Assembly: GCA_014764515.1 (NCBI GenBank)
Contig: JACXWD010000022.1
Span: forward strand, 1-48,043
Length of the DNA: 48,043 nucleotides
Reading direction: 5' to 3'
Source of the DNA: Candidatus Polarisedimenticola svalbardensis
GTDB lineage: Bacteria > Acidobacteriota > Polarisedimenticolia > Polarisedimenticolales > Polarisedimenticolaceae
Under the pieces are notes generated by a model. The model had not been told where the DNA came from. It saw only the letters and a list, made by a program, of their open reading frames with translations, and searched no databases. The first letter of the stretch is position 1, and every line of letters starts with the position of its first letter. Below are positions 34,756 to 42,807 of this stretch, piece after piece. Position numbers and translations under genes: made by a program.

Positions 34756-35337
34756 ATGATCGAAGTCACCGAACTCGCAAAAAAGAAAGTCATGGAAGTA
34801 GCGGAAGCCCAGGACCGGGCCGGCGCCAGCCTGCGGATTTCGGTCACCAAGGGTGGAACGGCCATGGCCGAATTCGGCCTCCAGTTCATCGATGCCGACG
34901 ATATCAACGAAGCGGATACGGTGTTCGACGGCGGTGAGATCAAGGTCGTGATGGATCCTGCCAGCGCCGGGTTCCTGGAAGGCGCCACCGTCGATTTCAT
35001 CGATGAGATCGCCGGCGCAGGGTTCAAGATCGACGCGCCCAAAGCGTTCCCGCCCAAGCCCAGCGGTCCCACCGCCGAAGCGGTCATGAAGGTCATCGAG
35101 GAGCGGATCAACCCTTCCCTTGCAAGTCATGGCGGCCGGGTTTCCCTCGAGGGCCTGAAGGACGACACCGCCTTCCTCCGCTTCGGCGGCGGCTGCCAGG
35201 GATGCGGCATGGTGGACGTCACCCTGAAGCAGGGTGTCGAGGTGATGATCAAGGAAGAGGTTCCGCAGATCGTCGCCGTTCAGGACGTCACCGATCATGA
35301 GAGCGGCGACAATCCTTATTACACCCCTGGTAAATAG
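34756..35337 (+). CDS. nfuA: NfuA-type Fe-S cluster carrier
   Basis: A 193-residue protein in the NfuA layout. An N-terminal A-type (HesB/IscA-like) domain lacks the usual cysteines (residues 1-95), and a C-terminal NifU domain (about 105-180) carries GGGCQGCGMVDVTL with Cys147 and Cys150, which bridge a 4Fe-4S cluster between two subunits. It passes clusters to client enzymes, often radical SAM proteins and aconitases. Its last 41 bases overlap the start of the radical SAM gene, so the carrier and a likely client are made together. An aconitase-family gene lies about 4 kb downstream. Confidence 0.95.
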   Translation: MIEVTELAKKKVMEVAEAQDRAGASLRISVTKGGTAMAEFGLQFIDADDINEADTVFDGGEIKVVMDPASAGFLEGATVDFIDEIAGAGFKIDAPKAFPPKPSGPTAEAVMKVIEERINPSLASHGGRVSLEGLKDDTAFLRFGGGCQGCGMVDVTLKQGVEVMIKEEVPQIVAVQDVTDHESGDNPYYTPGK

Positions 35338-36721
35338 GAGCGGGCCGATCAGGATCCTCCTGGTTTCCTGTTACGATCTGGGCCGCCAGCCGGTGGCGCT
35401 GGCATCCGCCGGTGCATTCCTTGAACAGGCCGGACACCAGGTGGACTACCTGGACCTGGCCATCGACGAGAACATCCCTGACGGCCCATACCGGCTGATC
35501 GCGTTCTCCACCCCGATGCATACCGCCCTCCGGGTGGCCGTCGATGCCGCGGAGGCCTCTCGCCGAACCTTGCCCGGCGCGCATATCACCTTCTTCGGCT
35601 ATTACGGCTGGCTCAATGCCGGGATGCTGTTCGAACGCTCCCTGGCCGATTCGGTGCTGGGTGGAGAGCCGGAGCAACAGCTCCTGGACCTGGCGAACCG
35701 GCTGGCAGCTGCCGGAGCCGCCAAACTCCCGGAATCCAGGTTGCCGCCCATGCTGACCCGGCCGAATTACCCGGTGCCGAACCGGGTCAGACTGCCCGCG
35801 CTGGAGCGGTACGCCCGTTTTCTCGAAGGCGGTCAGACACGGCTGGCCGGAGCAGTGGAAACAACCCGGGGCTGCAAGGTCCTGTGCACTCACTGTCCGA
35901 TCCCGCCGGTCTACGGCGGCAAGTTCCTGGCGATACCGATGGATGTCGTCATGGCGGATATCGCCAACCTGGTGGAGGCCGGGGCCGAACACATCACCTT
36001 CGCCGACCCGGATTTTCTCAACGGGCCGACCCATGCGAAAAAAGTCGTGGGCGCCATGCACGAGCGGTTCCCGGATCTGACCTTCGATTTCACCGCCCGG
36101 GTACGGCACGTCCTGGACAATCGCGCCATCCTTGCTGAGTTCGCCCGGTGCGGCGCCCGGTTCGCGGTATCGGCGGTGGAGTCCCTGAACGAGAGGGTCC
36201 TCAGGATCCTGGACAAGGGCCACACGCCGGAAGAGGCCCGGGAGGCGGTCCGGGTGCTGCAGGATCAGGGCATCCCGATGCGGCCCTCGCTCCTGCCGTT
36301 CAACCCGTGGTCCACCCTTTCAGATTATGAAGAACTCCTGGACTGGGTCGAAGAGGAAAACCTGGCGCTGAATGTCGATCCGGTTCAGTTCTCCATCCGG
36401 CTGCTGGTGCCGCCGGGATCACTCCTGGCGGAACACCCGGAAATGACGCCCTACCTTTTGGATCTGGACCAGGACCGGCTCTGCTACACCTGGTCCCACC
36501 CGGACCCTCGCATGGACCGGCTCCACCGGAACATCGCCACCATCGTTGAGCATGCCGCCCGCTCCGACGAAGACCCGTACAAGACCTATTCCCGGATAAG
36601 GTCGGCGTTCGACACAGTCGCGGGAAAGGATCCGACACCGAGCCGGATCCACCCGGCCCGGGAAGCCCATGGGCCTCCCAGGCTCACCGAAAACTGGTTC
36701 TGCTGAAGCGAACCGCTTTAG
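35297..36721 (+). CDS. B12-binding-like radical SAM selenoprotein with C-U-S-E-P tail
   Basis: A 474-residue protein if TGA at 36704-36706 is read as selenocysteine (469 residues if it is a stop). Residues about 18-140 look like a B12-binding Rossmann domain (IRILLVSCYDLGRQP, FFGYYGWLNAGM). The radical SAM barrel follows, with cluster motif CKVLCTHC (Cys193, 197, 200), EHITFADPDFLNG and FAVSAVESLNE. The last Cys codon is followed by TGA, then AGC GAA CCG CTT TAG, giving C-U-S-E-P-L. This matches the CUAEP/CCAEP tail I recall for an NCBI-defined radical SAM family in which U is selenocysteine. A SECIS-like hairpin lies just downstream. ATG 35297, inside nfuA, is the only normal start before the conserved domain. 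The substrate is unknown. Confidence 0.85.
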
Positions 36722-36723
36722 CA
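36701..36723. other. Perfect 10-bp hairpin enclosing the TGA codon
   Basis: TGCTGAAGCG pairs with CGCTTTAGCA (one G-T pair) around an AAC loop. It contains the Cys codon, the in-frame TGA and the final TAG. It lies between convergent genes, so it could be part of a bidirectional terminator or an RNA fold competing with the adjoining SECIS-like hairpin. Confidence 0.6.
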
Positions 36724-37998
36724 GGCCGGTTCGGCCAGCACAATTTCCAGTTTCCCCCAGGCGGTCCGAAGCGCCGCTTCCACCCCTGCCGGTGTATCGG
36801 CCCTGGCGAAGAGGAAGCCCAGGTAACTGTTCCCTTCCGGCGGCGGGACAACATCACTCCCGAGGGGGAGGGTCACGGTCAGCTCGGTGATACCCGGAAC
36901 CTGCTCCGCCTCCGCCCTGCCCCGGACCTCCTTCAGAATGCCGGAGCGCTCCATCGGCAACATCAGCACACCGGACGCTTCGCCGCTTTCGTCCCCGGGC
37001 CGGGTGTCGAAGTTCACGGCGTGACGAAGTACCAGTTCCTCAAGGGAGCAGCCGGTTCCGAACCGCAGAGACCGGGAACACAAACCTCCGATGGTCCGGG
37101 CGGCGAGTTCGAGGAGCCGGGGGACACCGTTATGGATCCTCAATTCGACGTGCACCGGTCCGTGGGTGATGCCGAGAGCGGCGCAAGCCGCTTCCGCTTC
37201 GGCTGCTATCGCGTCCTGTACGCCTGCAGGCAGCCGGGAAGGTGTTACGAACATCGTTTCCTGAAACGCCGGACCTTCCATCGGTTCCGGCTTGTCGAAC
37301 AACGCCAGCAGGCGGAACCGTCCATCGGTGAGCAATCCTTCCAGCGAGACCTCGTCTCCCGGGAGGTAATCTTCAACCAGGAGGTACTTCGCCGACTTTC
37401 CGCCCCGGCGGGACAGAGCCGGCCGGCGAACGATTTTCCCGATCCGATCGAAGGCGGCCAGGAACTGCTCCGGATTATCCGCCTTCATCACACCACGGCC
37501 GGCCGAGAGGAAAACCGGTTTGATGACACACGGGTACCGCACGTCCAGCGAAGCCGTCTCCAGATCGTCGTCGAATAAGACCCGCCGGAACCCGGGTGTA
37601 CCCATGCCGGCCTTCCGTTGCAGTTCCCGGGTGCGCTCCTTGTCCCGTGAAGCCGCTATCGCCTGCGGACTGTTGTGGGGCAGGCCGAGCCGCATGGAGG
37701 CTGTCGCCGCCAGGAGGACGGTCTCGTCATCGGTGCCGACAATGGCGTCCAGCGGCCAGCGCCGGTCGAATGCGGCAATCCGATCCGCAGCCTGATCCGG
37801 CTTGAGGTAGTTCACCGTCAAGGTTTTCCCCGAGGTTTCCGCCTCCAGCGCCCGCTCCTTCTCACTCCCGATGACGACCTGGATACCGAGAGCAAAGGCG
37901 GCGTCCATGAATGCCGCCACCTTGTAGGTCGTCGTCGGCACAAGAAGGAGAACCCGGGGGGCTGTGGGAGGCGACGGAATCTCCTGGGGGAGGCTCAC
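36718..37998 (-). CDS. ATP-grasp ligase, amino-acid-ligase-like
   Basis: A 426-residue ATP-grasp enzyme. After an N-terminal Rossmann-like domain (PRVLLLVPTTTYKVAAF), the nucleotide-binding part shows YPCVIKPVFLSAGRGVMK (phosphate-binding loop), LVEDYLPGDEVSLEGLL and the metal site VHVELRIHNGVPRLLELAAR, followed by GGLCSRSL. The order resembles the L-amino-acid ligase/carnosine synthase branch, which joins a carboxylate to an amine through an acyl phosphate; the substrates are not predictable. The GTG start overlaps the stop of the cystathionine beta-synthase gene (GTGA), so the two are coupled. It converges on the radical SAM gene, overlapping its last bases. Confidence 0.85.
   Translation of the reverse strand: MSLPQEIPSPPTAPRVLLLVPTTTYKVAAFMDAAFALGIQVVIGSEKERALEAETSGKTLTVNYLKPDQAADRIAAFDRRWPLDAIVGTDDETVLLAATASMRLGLPHNSPQAIAASRDKERTRELQRKAGMGTPGFRRVLFDDDLETASLDVRYPCVIKPVFLSAGRGVMKADNPEQFLAAFDRIGKIVRRPALSRRGGKSAKYLLVEDYLPGDEVSLEGLLTDGRFRLLALFDKPEPMEGPAFQETMFVTPSRLPAGVQDAIAAEAEAACAALGITHGPVHVELRIHNGVPRLLELAARTIGGLCSRSLRFGTGCSLEELVLRHAVNFDTRPGDESGEASGVLMLPMERSGILKEVRGRAEAEQVPGITELTVTLPLGSDVVPPPEGNSYLGFLFARADTPAGVEAALRTAWGKLEIVLAEPAC
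36721..36739 (+). promoter_or_regulatory. Candidate bacterial SECIS element
   Basis: The RNA would fold as GC-A-GGCCG-GUU-CGGCC-A-GC: seven base pairs with one A-A mismatch and a three-base loop beginning with G. The loop lies 22 bases after the TGA. General bacterial SECIS rules, from memory, ask for an upper stem of at least 4 bp, a loop of 3-14 bases with a G in its first two positions, and 16-37 bases between UGA and loop; all are met. SelB binding is not shown. The element overlaps the end of the convergent ATP-grasp gene. Confidence 0.55.
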
Positions 37999-39380
37999 CG
38001 ATCGGTCAATGCGCCGATCAGGTCAGTCTGGGTCAGAACCTGCATGGTTCCATCCCTGTCATTGCGAACCAGGATCGCGCCGCAATCGCCACGGAGCAGG
38101 GAAGCCAGTTCACCGATCGTGGCGGAAGCGTCCACCATCGGAAACGGATCACTCATGACGTCGGTGACCAGGCGGGCCTTGGCCTCAGGGGACTGGAGCA
38201 GAAGGGACAGTACGAAGCTCTCCGAAATGCTCCCGACCATCTCTTCGCCGTCCAGTACCGGAACCTGGGAAATACCGTGTTGGGCCATGACCGCGCTGGC
38301 CTGCTCCACCGAGTCGTCCGGCGAAACGGTGATCAGTGTCCCGGCCTTCTCACGGCGAGACAGGACTTGGGCTGCCGATGCTTCGGGCACTCGCTCAAGG
38401 AAACCGTTCTCTCGCATCCACTCGTCATTGAAGATCTTGCCGAGATAGCGGAACCCGCCGTCGGGAAGCAGGACCACCGCCACATCGGTCGGTTTGAGTT
38501 CGGATGCGTGGTCCGAAAGCCACTGCAGAGCCCCGGCCATGACCATGCCGCAGGAACCGCCTACGAACATGCCCTCCTCCTCGGAGAGGCGCCGGGTCAT
38601 CAGCATCGATTCCTTGTCGTCCACCCGGACGTAATCGTCCACAAGATCAAAATCCATGTTGCCGGCCAGGATGTCTTCACCAACACCCTCGGTGATGTAC
38701 GGGTAGATCTCCTTCTGGTCGAACTCCCGTGTGTGCCAGTACTTGTAGTACACCGAGCCGAACGGATCGACGCCGATGATCTTGACGTCCGGGTTCTGTT
38801 CCTTGAGATATTTCGAAGTCCCCGAAATCGTGCCGCCGGTGCCTGCCCCGGCGAAGTAATGCGTCACCTTCTTGTCGGTTTGCTCCCAGATCTCGGGCCC
38901 GGATGTAAGGTAATGGGCCGATGCGTTGGCCGGGTTGTCATACTGATTGATGTAGAAGGAGTTCGGTATCTCCTTCTCCAGGCGGCGTGCCACCTGGTAG
39001 TAGGACCGTGGATCGTCCGGCGCCACCGCCGTGGGACAGACAATCACTTCCCCTCCCAGGGCCCGGAGCACCGACATCTTCTCGTGGCTCTGCTTGTCGG
39101 TGGTGGTGAAGATGCACTTGTACCCTTTGGCAATGGCCGCAAAGGCCAGGCCGGCGCCGGTGTTGCCGCTGGTGCCCTCGATGATGGTGCCGCCGGGCTT
39201 GAGCTTCCCGTCCTTTTCCGCCGCTTCCACCATGGCGATGCCGATCCGGTCCTTCACCGAGCCGCCTGGATTGAAAAACTCCAGTTTTGCCAGCACGGTG
39301 CACGGCACCTGTTTCGCCAGTCGGTTGACCTTTACCAGCGGCGTATCACCGATGGTTCCCAGAATATTTTCATGCCACAT
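37995..39380 (-). CDS. Cystathionine beta-synthase with C-terminal CBS pair
   Basis: A 461-residue PLP enzyme of the cysteine synthase/cystathionine beta-synthase family. The PLP lysine is in NPGGSVKDRIG (Lys43), the phosphate loop is GTSGNTG (69-75), and AGAGTGGTISGTSKYLKE is the second signature. Residues about 335-461 form two CBS domains (VSPDDSVEQASAVMAQHGISQ, DASATIGELASLLRGD), as in eukaryotic and some bacterial CBS enzymes. It condenses serine or an activated serine with homocysteine or sulfide. The frame is open upstream of 39380, but the conserved start MWHENILGTIGDTPLV fixes the ATG there. Its stop overlaps the ATP-grasp start. No cystathionine gamma-lyase gene is in the window. 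Confidence 0.9.
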   Translation of the reverse strand: MWHENILGTIGDTPLVKVNRLAKQVPCTVLAKLEFFNPGGSVKDRIGIAMVEAAEKDGKLKPGGTIIEGTSGNTGAGLAFAAIAKGYKCIFTTTDKQSHEKMSVLRALGGEVIVCPTAVAPDDPRSYYQVARRLEKEIPNSFYINQYDNPANASAHYLTSGPEIWEQTDKKVTHYFAGAGTGGTISGTSKYLKEQNPDVKIIGVDPFGSVYYKYWHTREFDQKEIYPYITEGVGEDILAGNMDFDLVDDYVRVDDKESMLMTRRLSEEEGMFVGGSCGMVMAGALQWLSDHASELKPTDVAVVLLPDGGFRYLGKIFNDEWMRENGFLERVPEASAAQVLSRREKAGTLITVSPDDSVEQASAVMAQHGISQVPVLDGEEMVGSISESFVLSLLLQSPEAKARLVTDVMSDPFPMVDASATIGELASLLRGDCGAILVRNDRDGTMQVLTQTDLIGALTDR

Positions 39381-39396
39381 AGGCGCAGTATACCTA

Positions 39397-39436
39397 ATTC
39401 GGGGACAGGCACCGAAACCCGGGTTTCGGGGACACC
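39397..39436. repeat. REP-like GGGGACA palindromic element, copy 2
   Basis: Nearly identical to the element at 5413-5452 (about three differences in 40 bases), with the same 18-base palindrome at 39412-39429 and flanking TTCGGGGACA copies. It lies in the divergent gap between the cystathionine beta-synthase and aconitase-family genes. Confidence 0.75.
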
Positions 39437-39455
39437 CTCCTGTAGAAATTGAAAT

Positions 39456-39479
39456 ATAAAGTGGAATGTCCCCATTTTT
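39456..39479. repeat. Solo terminus of the 13.3-kb inverted-repeat element
   Basis: Matches 13321-13344 at 22 of 24 bases, ending AATGTCCCCATTTTT. No matching left arm is present within the gap, so it is either a remnant or part of a composite with the REP-like copy just upstream. Confidence 0.55.
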
Positions 39480-39540
39480 TCGGTGTTTGCCCGGTCTTGC
39501 TGTTGTGTGGAATACTGCTTTTTTGCTCACGAGGTAGAAG

Positions 39541-41592
39541 ATGGGGAAGGAAGCAATGCACGTCATACGGCCCGCCAGATTGAAACCAGGCGTGACAACC
39601 GAATCCATATCCGAACCTGGAGCCGGCAGCTCAGGCCACATCGGTGACAGCGAGAGGGTCCGTGGCAAGGCATTGATCTTCTGGGATCCGAACCGTCCGG
39701 GCCGCAAGCTGGACGCCATTGACACGGACCAGATCACACCGGCCAAGGACTGCGTTTCCGAAAGCCTGGATTCCCTTGACGAGAAGTGGAAGCAAGGAGC
39801 GTTTCGCTACCTGATGCCGGACTTCCGCGCCCGGGTTCACGCCGGGGCAACGTTCATCATCGCAGGCGAACGTTTTGCCATCGGTTCGTCCCGGGAGATG
39901 AGCCCGGCAGGACTCAAGGCAGTGGCGGAAGAAGCCGGCCTGGAGATGGTGATCGTCTGCGGCGACAACATGGGTGACATATTCCGGCGGAACGCATTCA
40001 ACCTCGGCCTTCAGGTAGTGCAATGCCCCCAGGCTGTGGAAGAGGCGTGCGACGAAGACGAGTTCTCCTTCGATCCCGACTCCCGCCAACTGGTCAACGA
40101 GACCAGGAAAAAATTCTACGAGCCGAAATCGCTGACCGCCAAGGAAGACGAGATTCGAAGGACCGGCGGCATCTTCGCCCTGGGCCGGCGTGAATTCCGA
40201 ACCTCGGTGGAAACCCGGCCGGAAATCGTCTGGCCTGATCCGGAAACGGCAAAAAAATTAACCGCCACCGAGCAGATCATCTGGGCTCACCGCGTCAACA
40301 AGGACGCCGAGGTCAAGCCCGGCAACACCCTCCGGGTGTACGCCGATCTGCTGCCCGCCTCCGACGGAACCGCCCCGTTCGCCATCCACACATTCAACCA
40401 GATCACCGGTGGAGACTCGATCTTCCCCCGGCAGGCGGCGGTGGCCAACGATCATTTCGTGTTTACAGGCATCGACTCCGACGACAAGCAGACCGGCATC
40501 GGACGACAGTTCGCCGCCACGCAGGAGATGAAAAAGCCGTACTACGCCAACCCCGGCGACGGTATCTTCCATTTCTATTTCCCGGAACAGGGGCTGGTGA
40601 TGCCCGGGCAGTTCATCCCCGGCGCCGATTCCCACAGCAGAGCCTACGGGGCCTACGGCGCCATCGGCATCGGCGTCGGCTCGACGACCCTGGGTTTCGG
40701 CTGGTCCACCGGCTACGTGTACTTCACCCTGGCGAAAGCGCGCCGTGTGCGCTTCACCGGGAAGCTGCATCCGTGGGTCACCGGGAAAGACATCGTTTTA
40801 AAGCTGCTTGAAGTATGGGGAGAGGAACAGTCCCAGGGCATGTCCATCGAGTTCGTGGACCAGGATCTGCAACTCCCGATGCCGTACCGCAATACGATCT
40901 GCAACATGATGGCCGAGGCCGAATCCCAGAACGGCATCTTTGCTCCCGACGACATCACCTACGAGTGGTTCCGGGCCAAGGGTATGGCCGATCTGCCGTA
41001 CCCTCCGATCCGGCCCGGCAGCGAGGCGGCTTACGCCATCGACGAACAGTTCGACCTCTCGGAGGTCCGGCCGATGATCGCCCGGCCGTTCAGCCCCGCC
41101 AACGCCCAGAAGGCGGTGGAAGTAGCCGAGGAGAAGCTCTCCTTCGACAAGGCGTTCATCGGATCGTGCACCAACGGCAGCTATCACGACCTGTTGCAGG
41201 CAGCCCTGGTTATTCAGGCCGCCAAGGAAGGCGGGTACCGCCAGGCCAAGGCCGAGTTCGTGATATTCCCCGGATCCATCGGCGTCAAGGAGCAGATCGA
41301 GACACCGGACCAGAGGTTGCGTGGAGAGTCCATCGCCGACGTCCTGCGCTCGGTAGGGGCAGGCATCCGGGACTCGTGGTGCGGTCCCTGCTTCGGCCAG
41401 GGTCCGGACGCCCTGAAACCGGGACAGCGGGCCATCACCACCTTCAACCGTAACTGGCAGAACCGGATGGGGATAGGCGGGGAAGGGTACCTGGCCAGCC
41501 CGGCGGTGGTTGCCGCCTCGGCCCTGCTGGGTTACATGGCTGCGCCGTCCGAATTGAACATCCCCTGGGATGCAGAGCGATTCGAGCCCTGA
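39541..41592 (+). CDS. Aconitase-superfamily dehydratase with swivel domain at the N terminus
   Basis: A 683-residue protein combining both aconitase-superfamily parts in reversed order. Residues about 40-215 are the LeuD-like swivel domain (DAIDTDQITPAKDC, FAIGSSREMSPAGLKAVAEEAG). Residues about 235-683 are the LeuC-like catalytic part: TATEQIIWAHRV, IPGADSHSRAYGAYGAIGIGV, and the 4Fe-4S cysteines in GSCTNGS (Cys543) and WCGPCFGQGPDAL (Cys614, Cys617). Most fused aconitases carry the swivel at the C terminus; AcnB has it early but after a HEAT-like domain, which is absent here. It probably hydrates/dehydrates a citrate-, homocitrate- or isopropylmalate-like acid; the substrate is undecided. 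The start could be 39541 or the ATG at 39556. Confidence 0.85.
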   Translation: MGKEAMHVIRPARLKPGVTTESISEPGAGSSGHIGDSERVRGKALIFWDPNRPGRKLDAIDTDQITPAKDCVSESLDSLDEKWKQGAFRYLMPDFRARVHAGATFIIAGERFAIGSSREMSPAGLKAVAEEAGLEMVIVCGDNMGDIFRRNAFNLGLQVVQCPQAVEEACDEDEFSFDPDSRQLVNETRKKFYEPKSLTAKEDEIRRTGGIFALGRREFRTSVETRPEIVWPDPETAKKLTATEQIIWAHRVNKDAEVKPGNTLRVYADLLPASDGTAPFAIHTFNQITGGDSIFPRQAAVANDHFVFTGIDSDDKQTGIGRQFAATQEMKKPYYANPGDGIFHFYFPEQGLVMPGQFIPGADSHSRAYGAYGAIGIGVGSTTLGFGWSTGYVYFTLAKARRVRFTGKLHPWVTGKDIVLKLLEVWGEEQSQGMSIEFVDQDLQLPMPYRNTICNMMAEAESQNGIFAPDDITYEWFRAKGMADLPYPPIRPGSEAAYAIDEQFDLSEVRPMIARPFSPANAQKAVEVAEEKLSFDKAFIGSCTNGSYHDLLQAALVIQAAKEGGYRQAKAEFVIFPGSIGVKEQIETPDQRLRGESIADVLRSVGAGIRDSWCGPCFGQGPDALKPGQRAITTFNRNWQNRMGIGGEGYLASPAVVAASALLGYMAAPSELNIPWDAERFEP

Positions 41593-41601
41593 GGAACCGT
41601 G

Positions 41602-42033
41602 TTATTCCGGTTCGTCGGAGATCGGCCGGAACGACCCTCGCGGTGGCTTGACCGGCTCGATACCGGTGTCCGGATCCCCGATCCTAGTACGGACCGCGTT
41701 CCGCAGGTCACTCATGGCGAACGGTTTCAGCAACAGGCCGGCGCCTGCTTCGTCGATACGTTTACGGTCCATCTGGCTGATGGTGCTTGCGGTTACCACC
41801 AGGGTCCGCCGGACCAGGTCCGGGGCCATTGCGGCGATCTCATGCATCCATTCGATCGGTTTGCAGCCGGGGATATTCAGATCAAGGGTTATGCCGTGGA
41901 CCGGTATCGTTTCCAGAACCAGATCGGCCTCATGGGTGTCCTTGGCGGTCAGGCAGTGATACCCGTCGTCCGCCAGGATGGCTTCGATGGTCTCGTAGAT
42001 CGAACGATCATCATCGATGACAAGAATTGTCAT
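41602..42033 (-). CDS. Single-domain response regulator
   Basis: A 143-residue CheY-like receiver with no output domain. The acidic pocket is DDD at residues 7-9, the phosphorylation site Asp51 in GITLDLNIPG, the switch Thr81 in VVTAS and Lys103 in LLKPFA. The last 25 residues are an unstructured tail rich in Pro and Asp. It would relay a signal from an unlinked histidine kinase. GGGGGG precedes the ATG. It converges on the aconitase-family gene with a 9-bp gap. Confidence 0.9.
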   Translation of the reverse strand: MTILVIDDDRSIYETIEAILADDGYHCLTAKDTHEADLVLETIPVHGITLDLNIPGCKPIEWMHEIAAMAPDLVRRTLVVTASTISQMDRKRIDEAGAGLLLKPFAMSDLRNAVRTRIGDPDTGIEPVKPPRGSFRPISDEPE

Positions 42034-42180
42034 TTTCCCCCCAAGCCAAGCGGAAGAAGCTTACTTTCAATTCCACCTTTTTAGTAGGGAAAAGATGTTA
42101 TTTTCTTTGAATATCATTCCTGTCAGGGAACGCTATCGCTCTAGGAACACAAATGTTGCAGTCGATTGCCGGTGCTCTTG

Positions 42181-42807
42181 ATGTTTGATCCACTGACCCA
42201 GGGATTTCTGATCGGGTTCATTGTGTCGATGCCGATCGGCCCGATCGGTATTCTCTGCATCCAGCGTTCGCTGAGTCACGGCTGGCTCCGTGGTATGTCC
42301 GCCGGGTTCGGCGCTACGGCGGCAGACCTGATCTACGCCTGCCTTCTGGGGTTCGGAATTACATTCGTCAACCATTTCCTGACCGAATGGGCGGCCTGGC
42401 TCCGCCTTCCTGCAGCCGCTCTTCTGCTGTTCCTGGGTTACCGCGCCTTCAGGACACCGGCTGTGGAGGGAGACGCGGCGGCGGCCGGAAGCAGTGCCAG
42501 GGCGACCTCGGCAGCCACATTCACACTGATGCTCTCCAATCCGCTGACCCTGGTAGGATTCACCGCGGTTTTCGCCGCCCTGGGCGGCGCCACCCGTATC
42601 ACCGGAACAGTGTCCGCTCTATTGCTGGTTGTGGGGGTCGCCGCCGGCTGCCTGTTCTGGTGGGCACTGCTGGCCGGCGCCGCTACGTTGCTCCGCAGAC
42701 GGTTCCGGCCTGCAGCGCTGGTCTGGATGAACCGGATTACCGGTCTCGGGTTGGCAGCTTTCGGCCTGTGGCTTCTGCTTAAATCGATTCTGGCCGGTTG
42801 GAACTGA
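42181..42807 (+). CDS. LysE/RhtB-family exporter
   Basis: A 208-residue inner-membrane protein with about six hydrophobic segments. The N-terminal FLIGFIVSMPIGPIGILCIQRSLSHGW matches the LysE-family opening (GPxxxxxxxxxxxxG), and LMLSNPLTLVGFTAVFAALG is the second-half signature. The family exports amino acids or similar small metabolites. I took ATG 42181; an in-frame TTG lies five codons earlier, and neither has a clear ribosome site. Its 3' end overlaps the convergent recD2 coding region by 29 bases. Confidence 0.87.
   Translation: MFDPLTQGFLIGFIVSMPIGPIGILCIQRSLSHGWLRGMSAGFGATAADLIYACLLGFGITFVNHFLTEWAAWLRLPAAALLLFLGYRAFRTPAVEGDAAAAGSSARATSAATFTLMLSNPLTLVGFTAVFAALGGATRITGTVSALLLVVGVAAGCLFWWALLAGAATLLRRRFRPAALVWMNRITGLGLAAFGLWLLLKSILAGWN

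Noticed and set aside
38996-39380. Cysteine synthase (CysK/CysM) instead of cystathionine beta-synthase
   Set aside because: The core alone could be CysK-like, but the C-terminal CBS pair and total length of about 460 fit the cystathionine beta-synthase group better. Serine versus O-acetylserine use is still not proven.
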